32,385 bases of DNA, from NCBI GenBank assembly GCA_036311285.1, contig JAXJQF010000012.1, forward strand, positions 1-32,385, in the 5' to 3' direction. Positions 1-6,707 of the stretch are shown in pieces. This DNA is from JAXJQF01 sp036311285 (GTDB taxonomy: Bacteria; Pseudomonadota; Gammaproteobacteria; Enterobacterales; Succinivibrionaceae). Under the pieces are notes generated by a model that worked only from the letters and a program-made list of their open reading frames with translations, did not search any database and was not told the origin of the DNA. Positions within the stretch are counted from its first letter, which is position 1; every line of letters begins with the position of its first letter. The position numbers and the translations under genes are program-made.

Positions 1-586
1 CTGCTTCTAGTTCAAACAATGGCATTTCGAGAACTCCAGCAATATGATCTATATTGTTTTTGCAAATTTTAGTATCGGTAAATTTTTTGTCGTTGTCCCA
101 AACTATTTCACCTTGAAAATGATTTAACCATACATAGAACATTACATTACTAAAATTCTCAACTAAGTCGCTAAAAGACATAAGAGTATCATTTAATGCT
201 TCACCTCCAACGATAATAGTATGGAAGAAAACTTGGTGTCCCATTTCTTGCAGAATGCTAACAATTTCGTTACGAATTAAATAATTTGTAAAGTTAATAA
301 AACAGCTTGCTCCTGAATCAATGATTACATCAGTTGTTTCTGGATTTGCATTTATTATAGATTCAATTAAAGTGTCGAATTTTGATGGATCTACTTCGTT
401 ATTTTTGCCAACAATATTATAAAATTGTACGTTTAAAGCTTTTACAGCAGTAAAAGAAGCGTTGCGGGGGTCAATGTCTATGTTGTAAACATGACGTCCT
501 TTAGATATAAGATATTGTGCAAAAACAGAAGATAAAAAACTTTTACCCACGCCGCCTTTAGATTGTAGAATTAAATGTATGTTCAT
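1..586 (-). CDS. traL: TraL-like ParA/MinD-family ATPase, 3' end cut off by the window
   Basis: A reading frame runs from ATG at 586 to the window edge without a stop, giving 195 visible codons. The protein begins MNIHLILQSKGGVGKS, with a deviant Walker A motif (KGGVGKS, residues 10-16). A DIDPRN segment follows near residue 40 and a VIIDSG segment near residue 85, as in ParA/MinD ATPases. RP4 TraL has the same kind of N-terminus and lies immediately downstream of traK, as here. An AAGGA ribosome site precedes the ATG by about nine bases. The role of TraL in IncP transfer is poorly defined, so relaxosome-side ATPase is inherited from the family. A plasmid-partition ParA is the alternative, but no ParB gene is visible and the TraK neighbour favours TraL. 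Confidence 0.8.
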   Translation of the reverse strand, partial: MNIHLILQSKGGVGKSFLSSVFAQYLISKGRHVYNIDIDPRNASFTAVKALNVQFYNIVGKNNEVDPSKFDTLIESIINANPETTDVIIDSGASCFINFTNYLIRNEIVSILQEMGHQVFFHTIIVGGEALNDTLMSFSDLVENFSNVMFYVWLNHFQGEIVWDNDKKFTDTKICKNNIDHIAGVLEMPLFELEA

Positions 587-612
587 TAGATTTATTCCTT
601 ATAAATGTTAAA

Positions 613-1032
613 TTAAAGTAAGTCATTGATGTTGTTTTCAACATCTTCTATTGTTCTTTGCTTCATTTGAGGTTGATTAAGAGAAGCAACTTTTAATTGA
701 CGTTCTTTTCTAATCTGGTCAAATGAAAGTTTTTTGTTTTGATTATCGTTATTAGTAGTTTCCTCTTTTTCTTTTGAAGTAATATTTTCTTTAAGAGAAA
801 ATTCTATTTTTGTGTCTGGTAGTTTTTTAAGAGCGTTATAAAAACCTCGTGAGCTACAGTTTATTTTTTTTTCTATAATTAGAGCTTGATATATCTGTGA
901 TATTTTCATTCCCATATTAAGATTTGCTTTTATTTGTTCAAAGTTAATTTTGATTTGTATTTCAATCGGTATTTTTTTATTTGCAGATTTTAACGAATTA
1001 ACAGTCTTTAAAATATAGTCATCATTACTCAT
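613..1032 (-). CDS. traK: TraK-like oriT-binding protein
   Basis: This 139-residue, Lys-rich protein resembles RP4 TraK (about 134 residues) in layout. The N-terminal half is helical, with a segment around residues 34-70 that lines up with the RP4 segment beginning DVEAALASGY. A polar linker follows, and both proteins end in DLL. In RP4, TraK binds and bends DNA between nic and its own gene and helps relaxosome assembly. Here the gap between nic and this gene holds seven 21-bp iterons, the obvious binding target. A promoter at 1211-1239 would drive it together with traL, 26 bp downstream. AAGGAATAGGA upstream of ATG 1032 supports the start. Overall identity to RP4 is low, so position carries much of the assignment. 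Confidence 0.75.
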   Translation of the reverse strand: MSNDDYILKTVNSLKSANKKIPIEIQIKINFEQIKANLNMGMKISQIYQALIIEKKINCSSRGFYNALKKLPDTKIEFSLKENITSKEKEETTNNDNQNKKLSFDQIRKERQLKVASLNQPQMKQRTIEDVENNINDLL

Positions 1033-1055
1033 ATTTATACGTCCTATTCCTTAGA

Positions 1056-1202
1056 CTTACATAAATGTGCAAAAAACTTACACAAACGTGCAAAGAGCTT
1101 ACATAAATGTGCAAGAAACTTACATAAATGTGCAAAGAGTTTACATAAATGTGCAAAGAACTTACATAAATGTGCAAGAAACTTACATAAATGTGCAAAA
1201 AC
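1056..1202. repeat. Seven tandem 21-bp iterons at oriT
   Basis: Copies start at 1056, 1077, 1098, 1119, 1140, 1161 and 1182, with no spacers. The core is CTTACATAAATGTGCAA followed by four variable bases. Only copies 2 (ACACAAACGTG) and 5 (T for the first C) deviate in the core. Each standard copy holds the small dyad ACAT-AA-ATGT. A 21-bp period is two helical turns, so bound proteins would sit on one face of the DNA. Position between nic and traK suggests TraK binding; a replication-initiator array is the alternative, but no Rep gene is in the window. Copies 3 and 6 contain ATGTGCAAGA, identical to the ten bases spanning nic at 1280-1289. Confidence 0.95.
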
Positions 1203-1210
1203 GTAAGACT

Positions 1211-1239
1211 AGTGTAATATGTGGGAACAAACTTGTCAA
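1211..1239 (-). promoter_or_regulatory. Promoter for traK-traL
   Basis: On the minus strand, TTGACA (1239-1234) is followed by a 17-bp spacer and TACACT (1216-1211). Transcription would begin near 1205, so the seven iterons would form the 5' leader of the traK mRNA. The -35 box overlaps that of the opposite promoter at 1233-1238. Confidence 0.6.
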
Positions 1240-1262
1240 TAGTTTGCCAAATATTGTATAAT
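1233..1262 (+). promoter_or_regulatory. Promoter for the traJ-traI operon
   Basis: TTGTCA (1233-1238), an 18-bp spacer and a perfect TATAAT (1257-1262) predict a start near 1269. The transcript would contain the nic core and the downstream hairpins as a leader of about 120 bases before traJ. Confidence 0.65.
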
Positions 1263-1279
1263 TATTGTAATACTAATTT

Positions 1280-1293
1280 ATGTGCAAGATAGG
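1280..1293 (-). other. Predicted nic site
   Basis: On the minus strand the sequence reads CCTATCTTG^CACAT, against RP4 CCTATCCTG^CCC. By analogy TraI would cleave between the bases opposite 1285 and 1284 and bind the 5' end through Tyr22. One base differs from RP4 within CCTATCCTG. Strand and distance from traJ also match RP4. Confidence 0.8.
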
Positions 1294-1313
1294 TAAAGTG
1301 ACGTACACTTTAC
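1293..1313. promoter_or_regulatory. Inverted repeat next to nic, probable TraJ binding site
   Basis: GTAAAGTG (1293-1300) and CACTTTAC (1306-1313) form a perfect 8-bp inverted repeat with a 5-bp spacer, and its first base is the last base of the nic core. In RP4 an inverted repeat in the same place is bound by TraJ, which then recruits TraI to nic. The RP4 arms lie further apart. Confidence 0.7.
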
Positions 1314-1320
1314 ATTTTCA

Positions 1321-1361
1321 CTTATTCGCAACAAACGTTGCTCAACGGACTATCTTGCTCT
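1321..1361 (+). promoter_or_regulatory. Conserved oriT hairpin and second nic-like sequence
   Basis: GCAAC (1328-1332) and GTTGC (1337-1341) can form a hairpin, followed by TCAACGG and CTATCTTGCTC (1350-1360). The last element resembles the nic strand consensus but lies on the plus strand. RP4 has the corresponding blocks in the same order before traJ, so the element is probably functional. Its role, for example in termination or second-strand initiation, is not known to me. Confidence 0.5.
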
Positions 1362-1387
1362 CAAATGCCGAGTGCTTGAGGTAGATA

Positions 1388-1756
1388 ATGGCAAAAAATC
1401 AAAGAGAAACAGACGAAAAAAAAACAAAAAGATTCACAATAAGATGTACAGAATCAGAATTTGAAAAGATCAAATCTATAGCTAAAGAACATAATATAAG
1501 CTGTAGTGATTTTTTTATTCGTCTAGCTATGAATAGACCTTTTGCATTATCAAATTATGATAAAGAACTTCATAATGAGTTAAAAATAGCTCATGGTGTA
1601 TTGGGCAAATATGTTGGTATGCTCAAGATATATCTTGATTATTCAGACAAAAAAGATATACCAGAACGAGAAATGCGAGAGCAATTAAGAAAGGCAAAAG
1701 AGGCACAAAAGACAATAATAAATGCAGCATTGAATATTGTAGGTAAATACAAATAA
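1388..1756 (+). CDS. traJ: TraJ-like relaxosome protein
   Basis: This basic 122-residue protein has an N-terminal ribbon-helix-helix pattern: KKTKRFTIRCTESEFEKIKS, then a helix with SCSDFF near residue 40. A helical, charged C-terminus follows. RP4 TraJ (about 123 residues) has the same architecture and binds the inverted repeat beside nic, bringing in TraI. Position directly after oriT and six bases before traI matches RP4. A GAGG ribosome site lies about nine bases upstream of ATG 1388. It heads the operon read from the promoter at 1233-1262 and may repress that promoter, since its likely operator at 1293-1313 lies just inside the transcript. MobC-like accessory proteins share the fold; synteny favours TraJ. 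Confidence 0.85.
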   Translation: MAKNQRETDEKKTKRFTIRCTESEFEKIKSIAKEHNISCSDFFIRLAMNRPFALSNYDKELHNELKIAHGVLGKYVGMLKIYLDYSDKKDIPEREMREQLRKAKEAQKTIINAALNIVGKYK

Positions 1757-1762
1757 GAAAAA

Positions 1763-3340
1763 ATGATAATAAAAAAAATAAATAAAAGAGCAGGAATAAC
1801 TGATAATTTTGGAAGTTTAGTTGATTATTTAACTGACACACAAAATAAGAGTAATCGTGTAAGTGAAATTCGTATTACAAATTGTGATACGGATAATCTT
1901 GATTTTGCAAAGTTGGATGTATTTGCAACTCAACAAATGAACCAAAGAAGCAAGAAAGAAAAGACATATCACTTGCTTATCAGTTTTGATGAAAAAGATA
2001 GACCTTTAAGCAAGCGAGAGCTTCAAGCTATTGAAGATAAAGTATGCAAGGATTTAGGTTTTGAAAAGCATCAAAGAATTAGTGTTTTTCATAATGATAC
2101 AAATAATCCTCATCTTCATATTGCAATTAACAAAGTAGATCCAAAAAAATATACAGTTAAAGATCCTTATAGGGATCATTTAACAATGGCAAAAACAGCG
2201 TCAGAAATTGAAACAAAATATAACTTAACATCAACAAACCATAGTAAGAAATATACGGTTAGTGAAGTTCAAGCAAATGATTTTGAAAAACAACAAGGGA
2301 TCGAAAGTTTTAAAACGTATATGCAGCGACTTGTTCCAGATATTCAAAATAAAAATTCATGGTCAGAACTTCATAGTTTTTTAGCTACTAATGGTATACA
2401 AATTAAAAAAAGAGCTAATGGATTAGTGTTTATATCAAATAACACTAGAATCAAGGCTAGTTCAGTTAATAGAGATTTTAGTTTAACAAAACTAGAGAAG
2501 AAATTAGGTAAATTTGAAGAAAGTAATGCGGATATTGTTAAAGAAAATTGGAAGAAAGAAAGTAAAGGTTATCAAGCCGATGTGCCTGTTCAGGATAATG
2601 ATAAGTATCAGCAATATTTACTCGAAAAAGAAAATATGAAAGCTAATAATACTAATTTAAAGCGAAGTATAAGAAATGTAATTGACAATGCAAAATTATT
2701 GAAAAAGTTAGTATTTGTTCAAGCTCAAAACGATCCAGCAGTACAAGAAATAAATAAATTAATTAGTATGTTAATAAATTCTTCTGTTAGTAGTGAAATA
2801 CAAAGTTTAGTTACTGAAAATAGACGTAAAACACGTTCAATGACAAGTTTTAAAGAATATTTAAAAGAAAAAAAATATGCATTAGAAAAGCAGAACGGTT
2901 CTCATGAAGAGAACCGTCATAACTTTTATGGTTTGTGTGCGTTTGATAAGATTTGCGAAATAAAATCAACCATAAATGAAAGATACATTTGGAACACACT
3001 CCCCATTACTAATAATGGTACAACAAAATTTAATTTTTTACAACATATTTTTGAAAAGAAAGTGAGAAATATTATAAATGACAGCACAAAACAACAAAGA
3101 ATTAGCAGAATCGCAAACTTCATCCTCAATAAGATCAAGTTACGTTCTATCACAACTCAACGCATACCAAAGATCGCAATTATTGCCAAACGCTTGCGAG
3201 AATTGTCCCAATGCGTTATGGAAAATGCAAAACAAACAATTAGTAGCGTTTTGTCGAATAACCTTTCAGGAATCGTACAGAGACCAAAAGAACAATCAAA
3301 TAATAGTACAAATGTGCGACGGAGTTATGCAAGACACTAA
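1763..3340 (+). CDS. traI: TraI relaxase, MOBP family
   Basis: The protein nicks and ligates oriT DNA and leads the transferred strand into the recipient. Tyr22 in LVDYLTD lines up with RP4 Tyr22. A TYHLLISF strand lies near residue 69, and motif III, NNPHLHIAINK, places metal-binding His117 and His119. Similarity to RP4 TraI runs through about the first 180 residues, including ITNCDTDNLD and ISVFHNDTNN. At 525 residues it is shorter than RP4 TraI (732); the C-terminal part is Lys/Asn-rich and diverged. The start lies six bases after traJ with a weak purine-rich ribosome site. Its last 263 bases are shared out of frame with traH. Relaxase assignment is near certain. Confidence 0.95.
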   Translation: MIIKKINKRAGITDNFGSLVDYLTDTQNKSNRVSEIRITNCDTDNLDFAKLDVFATQQMNQRSKKEKTYHLLISFDEKDRPLSKRELQAIEDKVCKDLGFEKHQRISVFHNDTNNPHLHIAINKVDPKKYTVKDPYRDHLTMAKTASEIETKYNLTSTNHSKKYTVSEVQANDFEKQQGIESFKTYMQRLVPDIQNKNSWSELHSFLATNGIQIKKRANGLVFISNNTRIKASSVNRDFSLTKLEKKLGKFEESNADIVKENWKKESKGYQADVPVQDNDKYQQYLLEKENMKANNTNLKRSIRNVIDNAKLLKKLVFVQAQNDPAVQEINKLISMLINSSVSSEIQSLVTENRRKTRSMTSFKEYLKEKKYALEKQNGSHEENRHNFYGLCAFDKICEIKSTINERYIWNTLPITNNGTTKFNFLQHIFEKKVRNIINDSTKQQRISRIANFILNKIKLRSITTQRIPKIAIIAKRLRELSQCVMENAKQTISSVLSNNLSGIVQRPKEQSNNSTNVRRSYARH

Positions 3341-3467
3341 TCAAGAGCAACAAATGCAAGATTTAGTAGAAGATATAAAAGAAGAAATTGATGAATTAGC
3401 AGAAGAAATACCAGAAATATCAGAAGCATTAGAGGAATTAAATAGTTTTGATCCTAGTAAAGATTGA
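3078..3467 (+). CDS. traH: TraH-like acidic relaxosome protein, overlapping traI out of frame
   Basis: This 129-codon frame starts inside traI in the +1 frame and runs 127 bases past the traI stop. The N-terminal half has a Cys pattern, CENCPNALW then FC and MCDG. The C-terminal 40 residues are strongly acidic (many Glu/Asp). In RP4, traH is a small acidic protein encoded within the 3' part of traI in another frame and stabilises the TraI-TraJ-oriT complex. Place, overlap and acidity agree. The stop lies nine bases before traG. GAAAGTGAG about 12 bases upstream is a modest ribosome site; a later start is possible. The traI frame across the overlap is Asn/Ser/Ile-rich, as if constrained by this gene. 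Confidence 0.72.
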   Translation: MTAQNNKELAESQTSSSIRSSYVLSQLNAYQRSQLLPNACENCPNALWKMQNKQLVAFCRITFQESYRDQKNNQIIVQMCDGVMQDTNQEQQMQDLVEDIKEEIDELAEEIPEISEALEELNSFDPSKD

Positions 3468-3476
3468 GGATAACAA

Positions 3477-5510
3477 ATGAAAGAAAAGAATTTATTACGT
3501 AAAGAGAGCGAACAAAATATAAGTACAGAGAAATACATAAAAATATTTGGTTCTTTAGCTTTTGTAATCGATTTGATTGTATCAATGCAAGTATCAACTC
3601 AAATGCTTGCATATAAAACAGGTTATACCTCTCAATTAGGTTATGAAATATCAGAGCATTTGTATTGGTTTTTCTCTATATATTTTTGGTATAGCGAATA
3701 TGGTGCTGTACAACCTGAATTATTTGCTGAGCCTATTAAGCAAGGCGTATTTGTATTTGCATTATTATTCTTAGTAATTGCAACAGTAATAGGTTTAGTA
3801 AGAAGTAAATTAAAAGCGATTGAAACGCTGCACGGTTCTGCTCGTTGGGCAACTGAAAAAGAATTGTATTCAATGGCGTTGCTACATAAGAAAGATAAAA
3901 ATGACAATAAGCCTTATGTATATGTAGGTGCATATAAAGACTCACACGGTAAAATCAAATATTTAAAACATAGTGGTGCTGAACATATACTTTGTTATGC
4001 ACCCACAAGATCGGGTAAAGGTGTTGGCTTGGTAATACCTAGTCTTCTAACATGGAATGAATCTGCTTTAATAACCGACTTAAAAGGCGAATTATGGGCA
4101 ATTACGGCAGGTTATAGAAAGAGTATAGGGCAAAAAGTTATAAGATTTGAGCCTGCTAGTATTGATAGTGCTAAGTGGAATCCTTTAGAAGAAATAAGAA
4201 TTGGTACTCCTTACGAAGTTGGAGACGCTCAGAATCTAGCTAATATGATTGTGGATCCTGATGGTAAAGGGTTAGAGGGTGAGGGGTCGCACTGGAAAAA
4301 GACAGCCTTTGCTCTTTATACAGGATTAATATTACATGTTCTATATCAAAAGAAGAATGGAGATATAGAAGAAGCTAGTATGCGAGCTATAGATAATATA
4401 TTTAACGATCCAAAGCTTGAACTCGGTAATTTATGGAAGAGCATGGCGGAATATCCGCATTATTGGAATGGAGAATATGAGGATGTTGTAGACGAAAACG
4501 GTCAGCCTGTTTTAGATGGAGGGCAGGGAGGAAAGCCTAAACAACGTAAAAAGGGTAAAGTACATCCAGTTGTTTTAGCTGCCGCAAAAGATCAAATGGA
4601 CAGACCTGCAGAGGAGGGAGGCTCTGTTCTTTCAACAGTAAAATCAAATCTATCACTATATCGTGATCCAATTGTGACAGAAAATACATCACATTCAGAC
4701 TTTAAAATTAAAGACCTTATGAATTGTAATGATCCAGTAAGTTGCTATGTTGTAACACAACCGGTCGATAAAACAAGATTAAAGCCTTTAATTCGTATAT
4801 TCATAAATATGAGTGTGAGATTGTTGGCAGATAAAATGAAATTTGAAAACGGTCGTGGTGTAAGTTGTAATCATCATAGATTATTAATGATGTTAGACGA
4901 GTTCCCAAGTTTAGGAAAATTAGAAGTAATGCAAGAGTCACTTGCGTTTGTTGCTGGTTACGGAATTAAGTGCTACTTGATCACACAAGATTTAGAGCAG
5001 TTAAGAGATCAATACGGACAGCATGAATCAATAACTTCTAATTGTCACATTCAAAACGCTTATCCACCTAACAAAATTGACACAGCAAAATATTTATCTG
5101 AAATGACTGGTACAACAACGGTTGTAAAGAAATCAGTTACTAAATCAGGAAAAGGGGTAAATATTAGTACATCAACTACATTGCAAGAAGTTCAAAGGCC
5201 GCTTCTAACACCAGACGAATGTATGCGTTTAAAGGGTGCAACAAAAGTAGGTAACGATATTAAAGAAGCTGGAGATATGCTTATATTTAGTGCTGGTTAT
5301 CCAGCTGTATACGGTAAGCAGATATTGTATTTTAAAGATCCTATTTTCTTAAAACGTAGCTTAATGGAAGCTCCTGTGCATACAGACGTAATAGAGCCTA
5401 AAGACAGGTATATTGATCCTGAAGAAAAAAAGCAAGAAGACGCACGACAACTTAAAGAAAAAATAGATATTAAAGTGAGTTTAGAAGAATTAAAAGAAGA
5501 GAATAAATAG
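3477..5510 (+). CDS. traG: TraG coupling protein (VirD4/TraG ATPase)
   Basis: TraG links the relaxosome to the secretion channel and powers DNA export. Two membrane segments lie near residues 23-42 and 85-107, followed by the cytoplasmic ATPase. Walker A is APTRSGKGVG (175-184) and Walker B is LLMMLDEFPSLGK (Asp474, Glu475). LEQLRDQYG and SNCHIQNAY further on are typical of the TraG/VirD4 family. The length of 677 is close to RP4 TraG (635). A Lys-rich insertion near residues 350-365 (GGKPKQRKKGK) may be a surface loop. GAGGA sits five bases upstream of the ATG. It follows traH by nine bases and precedes traF by eleven. Confidence 0.95.
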   Translation: MKEKNLLRKESEQNISTEKYIKIFGSLAFVIDLIVSMQVSTQMLAYKTGYTSQLGYEISEHLYWFFSIYFWYSEYGAVQPELFAEPIKQGVFVFALLFLVIATVIGLVRSKLKAIETLHGSARWATEKELYSMALLHKKDKNDNKPYVYVGAYKDSHGKIKYLKHSGAEHILCYAPTRSGKGVGLVIPSLLTWNESALITDLKGELWAITAGYRKSIGQKVIRFEPASIDSAKWNPLEEIRIGTPYEVGDAQNLANMIVDPDGKGLEGEGSHWKKTAFALYTGLILHVLYQKKNGDIEEASMRAIDNIFNDPKLELGNLWKSMAEYPHYWNGEYEDVVDENGQPVLDGGQGGKPKQRKKGKVHPVVLAAAKDQMDRPAEEGGSVLSTVKSNLSLYRDPIVTENTSHSDFKIKDLMNCNDPVSCYVVTQPVDKTRLKPLIRIFINMSVRLLADKMKFENGRGVSCNHHRLLMMLDEFPSLGKLEVMQESLAFVAGYGIKCYLITQDLEQLRDQYGQHESITSNCHIQNAYPPNKIDTAKYLSEMTGTTTVVKKSVTKSGKGVNISTSTTLQEVQRPLLTPDECMRLKGATKVGNDIKEAGDMLIFSAGYPAVYGKQILYFKDPIFLKRSLMEAPVHTDVIEPKDRYIDPEEKKQEDARQLKEKIDIKVSLEELKEENK

Positions 5511-5521
5511 GAACAAAAATA

Positions 5522-6085
5522 ATGAAAGTGAATTTTAATAAAAAAAATGCTTACATTATTTTCAGTTTAATAGTTGCTATAACTTTAGCAATAGCAACTA
5601 TTAAATCAAGTGGTTTAGTCGTTTATAACATCACAAATTCAATGCCTTTGGGTCTATATTATGTTGTAAGTGATAAGGCACATGAAGCTCAAAAAAATGA
5701 TTTAGTTACTATTTGTCCGACAATTCGAGAAGATATTGTTATGGCAATTAATCAAGGATATTTAGAGCTAATAGAAAAAGGGGATTGTTGGATTAATCCT
5801 CTCTTAAAAAGAGTAATAGCAACTGAGGGCGATAATGTACTTATTAATGAAAATGGTATTTATGTTAATGGAGATTTAATAAGAGATTCTAAGCCGTATG
5901 AATATGACAGAAAAGGTAATTCATTGCATATAGCATACATGAATAGAAAGCTAAATAAATGTGAGTTTATAGTGAATACAGATAGTAGATATAGTTACGA
6001 TTCACGCTATTTAGGCGTTTTTCATTGTGATGAATTAAGACAGATTGTAATACCTACATTTTTAACTTATGACAATGTAGAGTAA
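5522..6085 (+). CDS. traF: TraF, S26-family pilin-processing peptidase
   Basis: This membrane-anchored serine protease matures and, in RP4, cyclises the TrbC pilin. One N-terminal membrane helix covers about residues 11-27. The catalytic Ser40 is in NSMPLGLYY and the general-base Lys95 is in LLKRVIA, with EGDNV after it. A conserved DSRYLG box begins at Asp159. RP4 TraF has the corresponding residues at Ser37, Lys89 and Asp155. Length 187 is normal for the family (about 178). It follows traG by 11 bases in RP4 order. The probable substrate is TrbC at 30608-30970, in the opposite operon. Confidence 0.93.
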   Translation: MKVNFNKKNAYIIFSLIVAITLAIATIKSSGLVVYNITNSMPLGLYYVVSDKAHEAQKNDLVTICPTIREDIVMAINQGYLELIEKGDCWINPLLKRVIATEGDNVLINENGIYVNGDLIRDSKPYEYDRKGNSLHIAYMNRKLNKCEFIVNTDSRYSYDSRYLGVFHCDELRQIVIPTFLTYDNVE

Positions 6086-6098
6086 AAAGGAGTAGCGA

Positions 6099-6698
6099 AT
6101 GAACAATATTTTATACGTAGATACAGAAACAACAGGTATTGATATTTTTACAAATAATAATGAAAGTATCTGGAAGAAAACATCAACAGAAGAGTTGCTG
6201 TCAATAAGTGTATTAGACGATAACGGTCAGTGTCTGTTTAATTCTTTAATTAAACCTCAAAAAAGAACGAGTTGGGAAGTCGCTCAAGAGATTAATGGCA
6301 TTAGTCCAGATATGGTACAAAATGCTCCTTTTTTTGAAGAAGTAAAGGAAGAATTAAAACTGATCTTTAAGAATAAAGTTCTTGTGATTTACAACTGGGC
6401 GTTTGATTGTTTCTTTCTAGGTAGTGTGTTAGGGGAAGTTCAAGCGATCTATTGTTGTATGAAAGAATTTTCTAATTATTACTACTCAAAAATTGGAGCA
6501 CCAGTTCCTAAACATCATAAACTCATAAACGCAGTGAATTATGTTAATCCAACCTTTAAGTATAAGGCACATGACTCTTTAGATGACTGTAGGGCTACTA
6601 AAGAGGTTTGGCATTATTTGTTACAAAAAGAAATAAATGTTGATGATCATAAAAGGGAGTTTATTCATCAATATGATTTATTAAATAAAAATTCGTAA
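6099..6698 (+). CDS. DnaQ-like DEDDh 3'-5' exonuclease
   Basis: The N-terminus ILYVDTETTG places metal ligands Asp8 and Glu10. NGISPDM near residue 68 is typical of DnaQ-like enzymes. YNWAFD holds the second-motif Asp103, and AHDSLDDC holds His158 and Asp163, giving the H-x4-D third motif. All DEDDh residues are present, so a working 3'-5' exonuclease is likely. It sits 13 bases after traF and 9 before traE with an AAGGAG ribosome site, so it is in the transfer operon. RP4 has no such gene here. Trimming of DNA ends during nicking or replication in the recipient is inferred. The family also includes RNases (RNase T, oligoribonuclease), so an RNA substrate cannot be excluded. Confidence 0.85.
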   Translation: MNNILYVDTETTGIDIFTNNNESIWKKTSTEELLSISVLDDNGQCLFNSLIKPQKRTSWEVAQEINGISPDMVQNAPFFEEVKEELKLIFKNKVLVIYNWAFDCFFLGSVLGEVQAIYCCMKEFSNYYYSKIGAPVPKHHKLINAVNYVNPTFKYKAHDSLDDCRATKEVWHYLLQKEINVDDHKREFIHQYDLLNKNS

Positions 6699-6707
6699 GA
6701 GGTAATC

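Larger units (their letters stand above)
1033..1387. other. oriT: Transfer origin (oriT), RP4/IncP-like
   Basis: This 355-bp gap lies between divergent traK and traJ, exactly where RP4 has oriT. Reading rightward it holds a 21-bp iteron array, overlapping divergent promoters, a nic core (CAAGATAGG against RP4 CAGGATAGG), an inverted repeat starting in the nic core, a TTATTCGC block, a GCAAC/GTTGC hairpin (RP4 has GCACC/GGTGC), and a TCAACGG block ending TCTTGCTCT (RP4 has TCCTGCTCT). The order of these blocks up to the traJ start matches RP4 as remembered. The iterons are what RP4 does not share. There is no convincing gene inside; a 64-codon open frame is a translation of the iterons. Confidence 0.88.

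Noticed and set aside
1056..1202. Possible CRISPR array
   Set aside because: The repeats are contiguous 21-bp units with no variable spacers and no cas genes nearby.
1067..1261. 64-codon open frame with repeating TYINVQ peptide
   Set aside because: It is a translation of the 21-bp iterons, lacks a ribosome site and lies inside oriT. The repeat period is divisible by three, which keeps the frame open.
1056..1300. Replication origin (oriV) with iterons
   Set aside because: No initiator gene is seen, and position between traK and an RP4-like nic explains the array better; a dual role is not excluded.
1623..1841. Minus-strand frame opposite the traJ end and traI start
   Set aside because: Phe/Leu-rich antisense of Lys/Glu-rich coding DNA; both genes on the plus strand are well supported.
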